From NCBI RefSeq assembly GCF_014529705.1, contig NZ_JAANIH010000001.1, positions 186,001 to 250,000 of the forward strand: a stretch of DNA of 64,000 bases. Direction: 5' to 3'. How positions within the stretch are numbered: position 1 is the stretch's first letter; the number at the start of each line of letters is the position of its first letter. The DNA comes from Bradyrhizobium campsiandrae. GTDB taxonomy: Bacteria > Pseudomonadota > Alphaproteobacteria > Rhizobiales > Xanthobacteraceae. The notes beneath the pieces are model-generated. The model saw nothing but the letters and a program-made list of their open reading frames with translations, was not told where the DNA came from and searched no databases. Positions 1 through 14,018 of this stretch are shown here, in pieces. Made by a program: the position numbers and the translations under genes.

Positions 1-729
1 ACGCTGAAGACTGCGCTCATCCGCGACGTCTATCCCGATTCACATGACAACTACCATGGCATTGCGCAGCAAACACCTGAGCGGCTGAAGCAACTCATCT
101 CGATCTGCAACCGCTATGACTGGCGTGTCGGTGTTCACGTCGTGGGTGACCTTGGTATTGACCAGGTGCTCGATGCGTTCGAGGCAGTGGATAAGGAAAA
201 ATCGATCCGTGACCGTCGTTTCGTCCTCATTCACGCCAGCCTGATCCGGCCAGAACAGATGGAGCGCGCGCAAAAGCTAGGAGTCCGTATCGATTTCCAG
301 AACGTTTTCATGTGGGACAAGGCAGCCACCGTAGAACGATTTCTCGGGAAATCGACCGCTGACCGCGCTGTACCGACCAGGACTTTGATCGAGAAAATGG
401 GGCTCGACAACCTCGGCGCCGGCACCGATTTTCCCGTGAACCCGATCAATCCCTTCCTCAACATGTACATCATGGTCACCAGGAAGGACCCGAGCGGAAA
501 CGTCTACGGCGCGGCAGAAGCCGTTACGCGCGAGCAGGCTTTGCGGCTCTACAGCAGCGCGGCATCGCGCTACACGTTCGACGAGGAGCGCAAGGGCACC
601 CTTGAGCCCGGAAAGCTCGCGGACATTGTCGTGCTTTCCGCGGATTACACGGCCGTGCCGGAGGAGCAAATCAAGGACATCAAAGCGGATATGACGCTGG
701 TCGGCGGCAAGGTCGTGTTTCAGCGCTGA
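1..729 (+). CDS. Amidohydrolase family 3 protein (YtcJ-like), C-terminal part
   Basis: The reading frame is open from the first base, so the gene starts upstream of the window and only about 242 C-terminal residues are visible. The segment VGVHVVGDLGID, then FVLIHASLI, then AGTDFPVNP fits the metal-ligand His and Asp region of amidohydrolase family 3 (YtcJ/exoenzyme regulatory type). The end, GTLEPGKLADIVVLSADY, is the typical last beta-strand of urease-superfamily hydrolases. Members hydrolyse amide or related C-N bonds; the substrate cannot be read from this fragment. No signal peptide can be judged because the N-terminus is missing. A repeat hairpin follows the stop codon. Confidence 0.85.
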   Translation, partial: TLKTALIRDVYPDSHDNYHGIAQQTPERLKQLISICNRYDWRVGVHVVGDLGIDQVLDAFEAVDKEKSIRDRRFVLIHASLIRPEQMERAQKLGVRIDFQNVFMWDKAATVERFLGKSTADRAVPTRTLIEKMGLDNLGAGTDFPVNPINPFLNMYIMVTRKDPSGNVYGAAEAVTREQALRLYSSAASRYTFDEERKGTLEPGKLADIVVLSADYTAVPEEQIKDIKADMTLVGGKVVFQR

Positions 730-822
730 AGCGCGTTATCAAGCCGGCGCTAACGTCGCGGTAACAAGCATTTTGACGAGAGAGCAGAGCGACGCGCTGC
801 TAAAGGAGATCGGCAAGCAGCC

Positions 823-929
823 CTCAAGCGTTTTCGAGCGAAGTGGATACCGGTTCGCGTCAAGAAAATGCGTCAAAATAAGAATCTAGAGCCCCGTTCC
901 GATTCCATCGGAACGGAAAAGGCTCTAGT
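823..929. repeat. Bradyrhizobium-type intergenic palindromic repeat
   Basis: A compact intergenic element. Its right half is a strong hairpin: TCTAGAGCC at about 884 pairs with GGCTCTAG near 921, and a second palindrome, GTTCCGATTCCATCGGAAC, sits inside. The left half (TTTTCGAGCGAAGTGGATAC) is the usual companion sequence of this repeat in Bradyrhizobium genomes, as recalled. It may also end transcription of the amidohydrolase gene. Confidence 0.6.
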
Positions 930-991
930 CGCGATCAGGTCACGGCGTGATTGCATGCGGCCAAGCTCGCTATGCTTGGGAAGCAGCGCCG

Positions 992-2188
992 TCACGTTTG
1001 CCTAAGACTCCTTTCCAGCCGCACCAGCTCCGCCTCCAGATCACGCTCCACATCCGCGGCCCGGATCTCCAGCACGCGATAGTCCCGCGCCTCCAGCCAC
1101 GCCCGCCTTGACGCGCGGTCCGCCGCGATCGTTTCGCCCTCGCCCGGGTTGACCAGCTCGATCGCGATCCTATGCGGAAACGAGACGAAGTCCGGGATGT
1201 GGCGCCCCACGGGGGTCTGGCGCTTGAACTGGCCAGCGAAGCGGCGGTCGCGCGTCAGCGCCTGCCACAGCAGGCGCTCGGCATCGGTGGGGTTGCGGCG
1301 GAGCAGGCGGGCGAGGCCACGCACCGTCGAGCCGCTGTCGGGCGCGCCGCCGGCCTGGCCGTGCTCGGCCAAGAGCGCCCGCAGGCGCGTGGCCTGCTCG
1401 CCGTCGAGCACGCCGCCCTTGGCCGGGCCCTTGCGGCCTTCGGCGATCGCCATCACCACGCCGTGGAGGGTGTGCATGTCCTGCTTGGTCGGCTCCATCC
1501 GGCTGAAGATGTTGCGCAGATTGACCAGCATGGTGTCGCGCTTCTCGGCCGGGCGCAGGAATTCGACCCGGTCGAGCTCGCGCACGAGATTGTCGAAGAA
1601 GGCCTGCATCTGGTGCTGCGAGGCGCGCTCGGACCGTTCAGGCATCGCATGCGGCAGCGCGCCTGAGGTCGCGCGTTTGAACCATTCGTAGCCGACCAAG
1701 AGTACAGCCTGGGCGAGGTTGAGCGAGGCAAAGCCGGGGTTGACCGGGAAGGTGATGATGCGGTTGGAGAGTCCGACCTCCTCGTTGGTCAGGCCCCAGC
1801 GCTCCCGGCCGAACAGGATACCGGCCCTGCCGCCCGTGGCGATGTGCCCCGAAATCTCGGCGGCCGCCGCGTCCGGCCCGACCACCGGCTTGGCCTGGTC
1901 GTGTGGGCGTGCGGTGGTGGCGAACAACAGGTCGAGGTCGGCGACCGCCTGCTCGACCGTGTCGAACAGTTCGACCTTTTCCAGAATGTGGTCGGCGCCG
2001 GCGGCGGCCCGCTGGGCGGCGATATTGGGCCAGCCGTCCCTGGGGTTGACGATACGCAGGGCGCCAAGCGCAAAATTGCCCATGGCGCGCGCCGCCATGC
2101 CGATGTTTTCCCCGAGCTGAGGCTCGACCAGGATCACGATGGGACCATCGAGGGCGAGGCCCGTCTTGCTCTTGTCAGTCCCCGACAT
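992..2188 (-). CDS. TrmJ/SpoU-type RNA 2'-O-methyltransferase fused to a DUF559 domain
   Basis: Residues 1-260 are a SPOUT methyltransferase of the TrmJ type that methylates ribose 2'-OH in tRNA or rRNA with SAM. Visible motifs are NIGMAARAM, LFGRERWGLTNEEV and FASLNLAQAV, which form the trefoil-knot SAM site. Residues about 285-395 resemble DUF559, a Vsr/restriction-endonuclease-fold domain: LLRRNPTDAERLLWQ, GQFKRQTPVGRHIPDFV, then IAIEL. The Asp of PDF and the Glu of IEL are kept, but the usual DGxxH part after EL is replaced by VNPGEGET. Length (398 aa) is well above the roughly 250 aa of TrmJ. The ATG at 2188 is the natural start. It lies upstream of and divergent from icd. The methyltransferase call is secure; activity of the added domain is unknown. 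Confidence 0.88.
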   Translation of the reverse strand: MSGTDKSKTGLALDGPIVILVEPQLGENIGMAARAMGNFALGALRIVNPRDGWPNIAAQRAAAGADHILEKVELFDTVEQAVADLDLLFATTARPHDQAKPVVGPDAAAAEISGHIATGGRAGILFGRERWGLTNEEVGLSNRIITFPVNPGFASLNLAQAVLLVGYEWFKRATSGALPHAMPERSERASQHQMQAFFDNLVRELDRVEFLRPAEKRDTMLVNLRNIFSRMEPTKQDMHTLHGVVMAIAEGRKGPAKGGVLDGEQATRLRALLAEHGQAGGAPDSGSTVRGLARLLRRNPTDAERLLWQALTRDRRFAGQFKRQTPVGRHIPDFVSFPHRIAIELVNPGEGETIAADRASRRAWLEARDYRVLEIRAADVERDLEAELVRLERSLRQT

Positions 2189-2548
2189 CTCGTTTCGCTT
2201 TCACACTGTCTCTCAAGGCCCTGCCAAGGCTCTCTTCAGGAATTGATTCAAAGCCGGCCTGGCCTTTCGGCCTCGCCCTATCCTGGGGCGGCCACCCGCT
2301 CGCCTGTCGTTTGCCTGTCCTGACAGAATTCTCAAGGGAAATAACGACTTGGATTCGGTTTTTGAATCTCGCCTGAAACTTGCGCCCCGGCCCCGGGCGC
2401 AGCAGTGGGCACGCCCCCCATCCGTGGAAGCTGGATCGGCTAAAAGTGCATAATCACTTGGCTTTCGCCCGCAGCTGTCAGGTGCTATGAGGCGGCGGAT
2501 ATTCACGTTGGCGCCGATGGCGCCGTTCCCAAGAGGGCTTTCCCGATC
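2189..2548. other. Divergent intergenic region trmJ-like/icd
   Basis: A 360-base gap between two divergently transcribed genes, so it must hold both promoters. I see no convincing small gene, strong hairpin or operator. The long minus-strand frame crossing it also crosses icd and is a coding shadow. Confidence 0.5.
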
Positions 2549-3763
2549 ATGGCAAAAATCAAGGTATCCAATCCCGTCGTCGAGCTCGATGGCGACGAGA
2601 TGACCCGGATCATCTGGCAGTACATCAAGGACAAGCTGATCAACCCGTTCCTGGATGTCGAGCTGCTCTATTTCGACCTGGGCATGGAGTACCGCGACCA
2701 GACCAATGATCAGGTGACCATCGACGCCGCCGAGGCGATCAAGAAGGTCGGCGTCGGCGTCAAGTGCGCCACCATCACCCCGGACGAAGCCCGGGTGAAG
2801 GAGTTTGGCCTCAAGCAGATGTGGAAGTCGCCGAACGGCACCATCCGCAACATCCTCGGCGGCGTGATCTTCCGCGAGCCGATCATCTGCAAGAACGTGC
2901 CGCGCCTGGTTCCCGGCTGGACCAAGCCGATCATCATCGGCCGCCACGCCTATGGCGACCAATACCGCGCCACCGACATCAAGTTCCCGGGCAAGGGCAC
3001 GCTCTCGCTGAAGTTCGTCGGCGAGGACGGCACCGTGATCGAGAAGGAAGTGTTCAAGGCTCCGGGCGCCGGCGTCGCCATGGAGATGTACAATCTCGAC
3101 GACAGCATCATCGACTTCGCCCGCGCCTCCTTCAATTATGGCCTGCTGCGCGGCTACCCGGTCTACCTGTCGACCAAGAACACGATTCTGAAGGTCTATG
3201 ACGGCCGCTTCAAGGACATCTTCCAGGAGATCTTCGACAAGGAGTTCAAGAAGGAGTTCGACGCCAAGGGCCTGACCTACGAGCACCGCCTGATCGACGA
3301 CATGGTGGCCTCGGCGCTGAAATGGTCCGGCGGCTATGTCTGGGCCTGTAAGAACTACGACGGCGACGTGCAGTCCGACACGGTCGCGCAGGGCTACGGC
3401 TCGCTCGGCCTGATGACCTCCGTGCTGCTGACCCCCGACGGCAAGACCGTCGAAGCGGAAGCCGCCCACGGCACCGTGACCCGCCACTACCGCGAGCACC
3501 AGAAGGGCAAGGAGACCTCGACCAACTCGATCGCGTCGATCTTCGCCTGGACGCGCGGCCTCGCCCACCGCGCCAAGCTCGACAACAATGCTGAGCTGGC
3601 CAAGTTCGCCTCGACGCTGGAGAAGGTCTGCGTCGACACGGTTGAAGAAGGCTACATGACCAAGGACCTCGCGCTCCTGGTCGGCGCCGACCAGCGCTGG
3701 CTCTCGACGACCGGCTTCCTCGACAAGGTCGCTGACAACCTCGTGAAGGCGCTGGCGGCGTAA
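2549..3763 (+). CDS. icd: NADP-dependent isocitrate dehydrogenase
   Basis: A 404-aa protein of the eukaryote-like, homodimeric IDH subfamily found in rhizobia. It oxidatively decarboxylates isocitrate to 2-oxoglutarate with NADP+ in the TCA cycle. Visible signatures are [19 protein letters not shown] at the N-terminus, [13 protein letters not shown] in the substrate site, the [19 protein letters not shown] region with metal-binding Asp residues, and [13 protein letters not shown] in the NADP site. The ATG gives the standard family length. The gene is monocistronic: a strong intrinsic terminator lies about 45 bases after the stop. Confidence 0.97.
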   Translation: MAKIKVSNPVVELDGDEMTRIIWQYIKDKLINPFLDVELLYFDLGMEYRDQTNDQVTIDAAEAIKKVGVGVKCATITPDEARVKEFGLKQMWKSPNGTIRNILGGVIFREPIICKNVPRLVPGWTKPIIIGRHAYGDQYRATDIKFPGKGTLSLKFVGEDGTVIEKEVFKAPGAGVAMEMYNLDDSIIDFARASFNYGLLRGYPVYLSTKNTILKVYDGRFKDIFQEIFDKEFKKEFDAKGLTYEHRLIDDMVASALKWSGGYVWACKNYDGDVQSDTVAQGYGSLGLMTSVLLTPDGKTVEAEAAHGTVTRHYREHQKGKETSTNSIASIFAWTRGLAHRAKLDNNAELAKFASTLEKVCVDTVEEGYMTKDLALLVGADQRWLSTTGFLDKVADNLVKALAA

Positions 3764-3808
3764 TTCGGCCGCGAATGATTTTCGCCCGGTCGGGGTTAAA
3801 CATCATGA

Positions 3809-3840
3809 TGGGCCGCGCGCAGGCGCGGCCCATATTTTTT
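3809..3840 (+). terminator. Rho-independent terminator after icd
   Basis: A perfect 10-bp stem (TGGCCGCGC-type arms at 3809-3818 and 3823-3832, loop GCAG) is followed directly by TATTTTTT. It separates icd from the next gene and argues against the longer upstream start at 3775 for that gene. Confidence 0.9.
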
Positions 3841-3864
3841 GTGGCCCTTTGCGGAGATGCGACC

Positions 3865-4365
3865 ATGTTCATCAAGCTTGCCGGCCCCTGCCTGCTGTCG
3901 CTCGCGACCATGATGGGACCCGTGGCGGCGGAGACGCTGCCTGACGCCATCGCCGCACCAGGCGAGACCTTGGTGCTCAGCGTCCACGCCGAGGGCGCAC
4001 AGGTCTATGAATGCAGGGCGGCCGCAGACGGCAAACTGGCGTGGAGCTTCCGCGAGCCGATCGCGACGCTGCTGTCCGAGGGCAAAACCATCGGCCGCCA
4101 CTATGCGGGGCCGAGCTGGGAGCACGCCGACGGCAGCGCCGTGGTCGGCAAGGCCGTCGGCAATGCGCCGGGTGCCACGTCTGCCGATATCGCCTGGCTG
4201 AAGCTGGAGGTCGCCTCCCGCCGCGGCAGCGGCGTGCTCTCGCCCGTCACCACCGTCCAGCGCATCAACACCCATGGCGGCAAGCTCGAAGGCGCTTGCG
4301 ACAAGGCCGGCGACTTCAGGAGCGCGCCCTACTCGGCCGATTACATTTTCCTGAAGAAGGGCTGA
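3865..4365 (+). CDS. DUF3455 domain secreted protein
   Basis: A 166-aa protein with an N-terminal signal peptide (MFIKLAGPCLLSLATMMGP, cleavage probably after VAA). The mature part matches DUF3455: GAQVYECRA, W(S)FREPIATL, GRHYAGPSWEHADGS, then WLKLEVASR and VTTVQRINTHGG near the end. The function of the family is unknown; members are exported and often located beside envelope or stress genes. I chose the ATG at 3865 because GGAG precedes it and the earlier in-frame start lies before the icd terminator. It is convergent with the channel gene, with only four bases between the stops. Confidence 0.85.
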   Translation: MFIKLAGPCLLSLATMMGPVAAETLPDAIAAPGETLVLSVHAEGAQVYECRAAADGKLAWSFREPIATLLSEGKTIGRHYAGPSWEHADGSAVVGKAVGNAPGATSADIAWLKLEVASRRGSGVLSPVTTVQRINTHGGKLEGACDKAGDFRSAPYSADYIFLKKG

Positions 4366-4369
4366 CCGC

Positions 4370-5599
4370 TCAGCGGTCGGTGTCCTCACGCTCGGCCTGC
4401 GCCAGTTCGGCGGGCGCCAGATCGCCGCCGGTCTCCTCCAGCCGCGCCTTGGCGGTCCTGTGGACGTGCGCCGCCAGCATCGGCATCCGCTCGATCAGGG
4501 CGTGAAAATGCTGCGCGTCCAGCACCAGAAGCCGCGTCTTGCGCGTCGCCGTCACCGTGCCGCTGCGTTTTGTCTTATGCAGCAGCGCGATCTCGCCGAA
4601 GAAGGTACCATCAGTGAGCCGCACCTGCTGGTTCGGCAACACGATCTCGACCTCGCCCGCGGTGATGAAATACATCGACGAGGCGACATCGCCCCGCCGC
4701 ACCAGGATCTCGCCTTGCTCGACGGTGCGTGCCCGCAAGAGCTGCATGATGTCGGCGATCTCCGCGGCCGATAGATGCGAGAACAGCGGCACCCGCGCCA
4801 GCATGCCCCAGGTCACGACGAAGTCGCGCCGCTTCACTTCTTCCGCAAAGGCCGTCGAGATGATCGCGACCGGCAGCGCGATCATGGCGAAGCCCGAGAT
4901 GATGGTGAAGACCGAGACGACCTTGCCGAGCGCCGTCACCGGCACGACGTCGCCGTAGCCGACGGTGCCGAGCGTCACGATCGCCCACCACATCGCCTGC
5001 GGGATGGTGCCGAGCTTGTCCGGCTGCACGTCGCGCTCGATGGCGTAGAGCAGCGAGGCGAAGGTCAGGACCGCGCCGGTCAGGATGACGAGACAGCCGA
5101 CCAGCGCGCGCCGCTCGGCATGCACGGCAGCGAGCAGCGAGCGCATCGCCGGCGAGTAGCGGATCAGCTTGAAGAACGGCAGCACGCCGAGTGCCGCCAG
5201 CGTCGCGTGCCGCCCCGTGGCCAGCACGATCGCGGCCGGCAGGAATGCCATGAGATCGATGATGCCGAGCGCGGAGAAGACGTAGCCGAGCCGGTCTGAA
5301 AGCGGCGAGCCCTTGCGCGGCGTGTGGCCGGCCACCGTCCACAGCCGTGCGGCATATTCCAGCGCGAACACGACGGCCGCGAGGATGGTGATCGCGGAGA
5401 ACAACATGCTGAACTGCGCATCCAGCTCCGGCACCGAGGCAAGCACCATCGCGGCGACGTTGAGCACGATGACGCCGATGATCAGCTGGATGAAGCGCGA
5501 TCCGACCGAATAGGCGAGCGGATCGTGCTCCAGCAATTCATAGAGCCGATCCCTTAAGTTCGGATCGGAAAGCCCACGTCCTCGCGGACCGAGGCGCAT
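4370..5599 (-). CDS. Cyclic-nucleotide-gated potassium channel
   Basis: A 409-aa membrane protein with six predicted transmembrane segments in residues 30-260. The pore has the K+ selectivity filter TLGTVGYGD at about residue 217. A C-terminal cyclic-nucleotide-binding domain (residues 275-390) follows, with the phosphate-binding cassette FFGEIALLHKTKRSGTVTA. The architecture is that of the MlotiK1 channel of Mesorhizobium. The S4-like stretch KLIRYSPAMRSLL has few regularly spaced Arg, as expected for weakly voltage-dependent channels. The start lies five bases after the alaS stop on the same strand, so the two are probably co-transcribed. Confidence 0.93.
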   Translation of the reverse strand: MRLGPRGRGLSDPNLRDRLYELLEHDPLAYSVGSRFIQLIIGVIVLNVAAMVLASVPELDAQFSMLFSAITILAAVVFALEYAARLWTVAGHTPRKGSPLSDRLGYVFSALGIIDLMAFLPAAIVLATGRHATLAALGVLPFFKLIRYSPAMRSLLAAVHAERRALVGCLVILTGAVLTFASLLYAIERDVQPDKLGTIPQAMWWAIVTLGTVGYGDVVPVTALGKVVSVFTIISGFAMIALPVAIISTAFAEEVKRRDFVVTWGMLARVPLFSHLSAAEIADIMQLLRARTVEQGEILVRRGDVASSMYFITAGEVEIVLPNQQVRLTDGTFFGEIALLHKTKRSGTVTATRKTRLLVLDAQHFHALIERMPMLAAHVHRTAKARLEETGGDLAPAELAQAEREDTDR

Positions 5600-5604
5600 G
5601 GCGT

Positions 5605-8283
<2,679 letters not shown>

Positions 8284-8528
8284 GTTCATCCAATCGGGTG
8301 TGCTTGGACCCGCACACCTGCCATCCAAACCTGGCGATTTGGGCTGATATCTGCGGGCCAAAGCGCTTTTAGACAAGGCCGGCTTTCCTGTCCAGAAACT
8401 GTGCAAGGAGATGTGCAGGCAGATCAAAGCGTTGCCGCAGGCGCGCAATCCCGTTGAAAGCCACATTCCCTGCGTTGACAGGCTTGGCCGTCCCGTGGTC
8501 TGTACCCATTTGTATCGTACGGCCACGT

Positions 8529-8696
8529 CGGGAGAGACCGGCACGCTTGCCGGCGCCGAAGGAGCAACCGCCCCGGAAACTCTCAGGCAAAAGGACCGCG
8601 TGGCTTTGACGACATCTGGAAAGAGGCGCTGGCGGGCTTAAGGTCCTGATAGCGTCCGCCGACGGGATAATACTCTCAGGCACAGCGACAGATGGG
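8529..8696 (+). promoter_or_regulatory. Tandem glycine riboswitch upstream of gcvT
   Basis: Two glycine aptamers in series. The first (about 8529-8605) shows GGGAGAGACC, CGCCGAAGGAGCAACC and AACTCTCAGGCAAAAGGACC. The second (about 8617-8696) shows GGAAAGAGGCGC, CGCCGACGGGATAATA and CTCTCAGGCACAGCGACAG. These are the conserved glycine-riboswitch core strings. The region between them and the gcvT start holds GGGGA-loop-TCCCC (about 8714-8730), a plausible expression platform. Known glycine riboswitches of this type turn on the glycine cleavage operon when glycine is abundant. Confidence 0.92.
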
Positions 8697-8752
8697 GCTT
8701 CGACTGGTGTCCCAGGGGAATCGTCCCCGGGGAACCGCCGAGGGCCCCTGTG

Positions 8753-9901
8753 ATGTCCGTGCGTGACGACAAAGACTCCCTGAAACGTACCCCCCTTTAC
8801 AATCTTCATCTGTCGCTGGGCGGCAAGATGGTGCCGTTCGCGGGCTATGACATGCCCGTGCAATACCCGGCGGGCGTGCTGAAGGAGCACCTTCATACCC
8901 GAGCCTCTGCCGGCCTGTTCGACGTCTCCCATATGGGCCAGATCGCGCTGCGGCCGAAATCCGGCAGGATCGAGGATGCCGCCCGCGCGCTGGAGCGGCT
9001 GGTGCCGCAGGACATCGTGGCGATTGCCAAGGGGCGGCAGCGCTACGCCCAGTTCACCAATGCGGACGGCGGGATCTTGGATGATCTGATGGTCGCCAAT
9101 TTCGGCGATCACCTGTTCCTGGTGGTCAATGCCGCCTGCAAGGAACAGGACGCGGCGCATCTGCGCGCGAACCTCTCGGACACCTGCATCATCGATTCGC
9201 TGGACGACCGTGCGCTGATTGCGCTGCAGGGCCCGAAGGCGGAATCGGCGCTGGCGAAATTATGTGCAGCAGCGCCCGCCATGACGTTCATGGATGCCGG
9301 CCCGCACATAGTTGCCGGCATCAAGTGCTTCGTCTCGCGCTCGGGTTATACCGGCGAGGACGGTTTCGAGATCTCGGTGCCCGCGGCCGACGCCGAACGT
9401 TTCGCCAAAACCCTGCTGGAAAATCCCGACGTGATGCCGATCGGCCTCGGCGCCCGCGACAGCCTGCGGCTCGAGGCCGGGCTCTGCCTCTACGGCCACG
9501 ACATCGACACCACGACCACGCCGGTCGAGGCCGCGCTGGAATGGTCGGTGCAGAAGAGCCGCCGCAGCGGCGGTGCCCGCGCCGGCGGTTTCCCGGGCGC
9601 GGACAAGATCCTCGGTCACTTCGATCACGGTGCGCCCCGCCGCCGCGTCGGGCTGCGCGCAGAGGGCCGCGCGCCCGTGCGCGAGGGCGCATTGCTGTTT
9701 GCCGCTGGCGAAGGCGGCGAGCCGATCGGACAAGTCACCTCGGGCGGCTTCGGCCCGAGCCTGAATGCACCAGTCGCAATGGGCTATGTGCCCGCTGCCT
9801 CAAGCGCGCTCGAGACAAAGCTCTTTGCCGAGGTGCGCGGCCAGCGCCTCCCGCTTCAGGTCGCCGCCATGCCTTTCGTGAAAAACACCTACAAACGCTG
9901 A
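8753..9901 (+). CDS. gcvT: Glycine cleavage system T protein (aminomethyltransferase)
   Basis: A 382-aa protein that transfers the methylene group from the aminomethyl-lipoyl H protein to tetrahydrofolate, releasing ammonia. Recognisable segments are TPLYNLHLSLGGKMVPFAGY, GLFDVSHMGQI, ILDDLMVA, ALQGPKAE, SRSGYTGEDGFEI and GLGARDSLRLEAGLCLYGHD. It is the first gene of gcvT-gcvH-gcvP, directly downstream of the glycine riboswitch. A GTG at 8750 lies just before the ATG at 8753; either is possible. Confidence 0.96.
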   Translation: MSVRDDKDSLKRTPLYNLHLSLGGKMVPFAGYDMPVQYPAGVLKEHLHTRASAGLFDVSHMGQIALRPKSGRIEDAARALERLVPQDIVAIAKGRQRYAQFTNADGGILDDLMVANFGDHLFLVVNAACKEQDAAHLRANLSDTCIIDSLDDRALIALQGPKAESALAKLCAAAPAMTFMDAGPHIVAGIKCFVSRSGYTGEDGFEISVPAADAERFAKTLLENPDVMPIGLGARDSLRLEAGLCLYGHDIDTTTTPVEAALEWSVQKSRRSGGARAGGFPGADKILGHFDHGAPRRRVGLRAEGRAPVREGALLFAAGEGGEPIGQVTSGGFGPSLNAPVAMGYVPAASSALETKLFAEVRGQRLPLQVAAMPFVKNTYKR

Positions 9902-9910
9902 GGATCGAAA

Positions 9911-10279
9911 ATGACCACGACGCTGTACACCTCCGACCACGAATGGCTCGCGATCGACGGCGATATCGCCACCGTCGGCATCACGGACTACGCGCAGTCC
10001 CAGCTCGGCGACGTCGTATTCGTCGAGCTGCCCAAGGTCGGCCGCGCCTTGAAGAAGGCCGAGGCGGCCGCCGTCGTCGAGTCGGTCAAGGCCGCCTCCG
10101 ACGTCTACGCACCGATCTCGGGCGAAGTGGTCGAGAGCAACGAGGCGCTCGCCGCCGAGCCGGCGCTGGTGAACTCGGACGCGCAAGGTGCGGCCTGGTT
10201 CTTCAAGATGAAGATTGCCGACAAGAGCGAGCTCGGCGGCCTGATGGATGAAGCCGCCTACAAGGCACATACGGCGTGA
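9911..10279 (+). CDS. gcvH: Glycine cleavage system H protein
   Basis: A 122-aa lipoyl carrier that shuttles the aminomethyl group between GcvP, GcvT and lipoamide dehydrogenase. The lipoylation site lies in [12 protein letters not shown] (the Lys of VKAA), inside a lipoyl domain that starts [19 protein letters not shown]. It begins nine bases after the gcvT stop, with GAGGA before the ATG. Confidence 0.97.
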   Translation: MTTTLYTSDHEWLAIDGDIATVGITDYAQSQLGDVVFVELPKVGRALKKAEAAAVVESVKAASDVYAPISGEVVESNEALAAEPALVNSDAQGAAWFFKMKIADKSELGGLMDEAAYKAHTA

Positions 10280-10300
10280 GATGAACGCGATGTTTCCACA

Positions 10301-10384
10301 TCGTCATGGCCGGGCTTGTCCCGGGCATCCACGGCCTTCTCGAGGCACGAAGAACGTGGATGCCCGGGACAAGCCCGGGCAAGA
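10301..10384. repeat. Long palindromic repeat between gcvH and gcvP
   Basis: An inverted repeat with arms GGGCTTGTCCCGGGCATCCA (about 10312) and its complement around 10356-10379, separated by a short spacer. It lies in the 137-base gap between gcvH and gcvP and artificially extends the gcvP frame upstream. This repeat family is common between Bradyrhizobium genes, as recalled. It could stabilise or attenuate the gcvTHP transcript. Confidence 0.75.
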
Positions 10385-10416
10385 CGGCGACGACAGATAA
10401 ACCAAAGCGAGGACCC

Positions 10417-13284
<2,868 letters not shown>

Positions 13285-13290
13285 CGGCTT

Positions 13291-13349
13291 CGTAGGGTGG
13301 GTTAGCGGGCGGCTGCGCAAAGCGCAGTCCGCTCGCGTAACCCACCGCT
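13291..13349. repeat. Palindromic intergenic repeat after gcvP
   Basis: GTAGGGTGGGTTAGC at about 13292 pairs with GCGTAACCCACC at about 13334, with an inner stem GCTGCGCAAAGCGCAG. It begins a few bases after the gcvP stop and may act as the operon terminator, although no T-run follows. Confidence 0.65.
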
Positions 13350-13414
13350 TCTGCTTCCGCGGTGACCGACAGTGTGAGTTAAGTCTTCGGCTAGCCTGTG
13401 GCGGTTTCTGAGCA

Positions 13415-14018
13415 TCATCCTGCGTCGGGTTCGTCCTCTGGCGGCCCGGCTTCTTTCTCGTCAACTGGTTCATTCATGGCTGCGGCTTGGCGTTCCAGCA
13501 ACTCCAAAAAGTCGTGCTGATCGTCCTTGTCTCTTACGGGTAGCGGGAGTTCGTGAACTCCAACTACTTTGAGACCAGCGCTTTCAGCCGTGGTTTTCAG
13601 TGGGCCATCATTCGTATAGAGAACTTTTGCTCCAGCTACGCGCGCAATGGCCGCAATCTGTCGGTCGAATTTGATCTTTTGCCACGGCGCATCGATTCCG
13701 CCCTTCTTATCGCCGGTAGCGAGAAAGGTCTTATTCATCTCCGCCAACTCAATAGCGGCCCGCGTATCAAACGGCTCGATTTTGAATACGGTCGTCTTTT
13801 GTAAGATGGCTACATACCGGAGCCCCGCAGCCGAGATCGTAAGAACCTCGCTGACCACCGGAGTCGGAATGATAATAGTCTGCTTGGTCTTATGGAGGTT
13901 CTGAACAAGCAGCTCCATACGTTCCTTGCAGCGCTCGAGCGGCATTCGTCGGGTCAATCGGTGGTCGCGCCTGATCCCACAACAGCAATGTCAGCACGGC
14001 GCTGTCAAAAACCACCAT
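13415..14018 (-). pseudogene. PIN-domain (VapC-like) gene broken by a frameshift
   Basis: Reading from the ATG at 14018 gives MVVFDSAVLTLLLW, a clear PIN-domain first strand with the conserved Asp, then DQARPPIDPT. That frame ends after 42 codons. The rest of the domain continues in another frame from about 13957: MPLERCKERMELLVQ, IIIPTPVVSEVL, FKIEPFDTRAAIELAEM, IKFDRQIAAIARV and LYTND, with an acidic C-terminus. The two halves join near 13955-13962. The start overlaps the stop of the upstream gene (TAATG), which shows 14018 is the original start. PIN proteins are Mg-dependent RNases, often toxins. Either the gene is dead or the base call here is wrong. Confidence 0.75.

Noticed and set aside
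2213..3568. A 451-codon open frame on the minus strand opposite icd
   Set aside because: It is the high-GC shadow of icd: it lacks domain features and icd is unmistakable.
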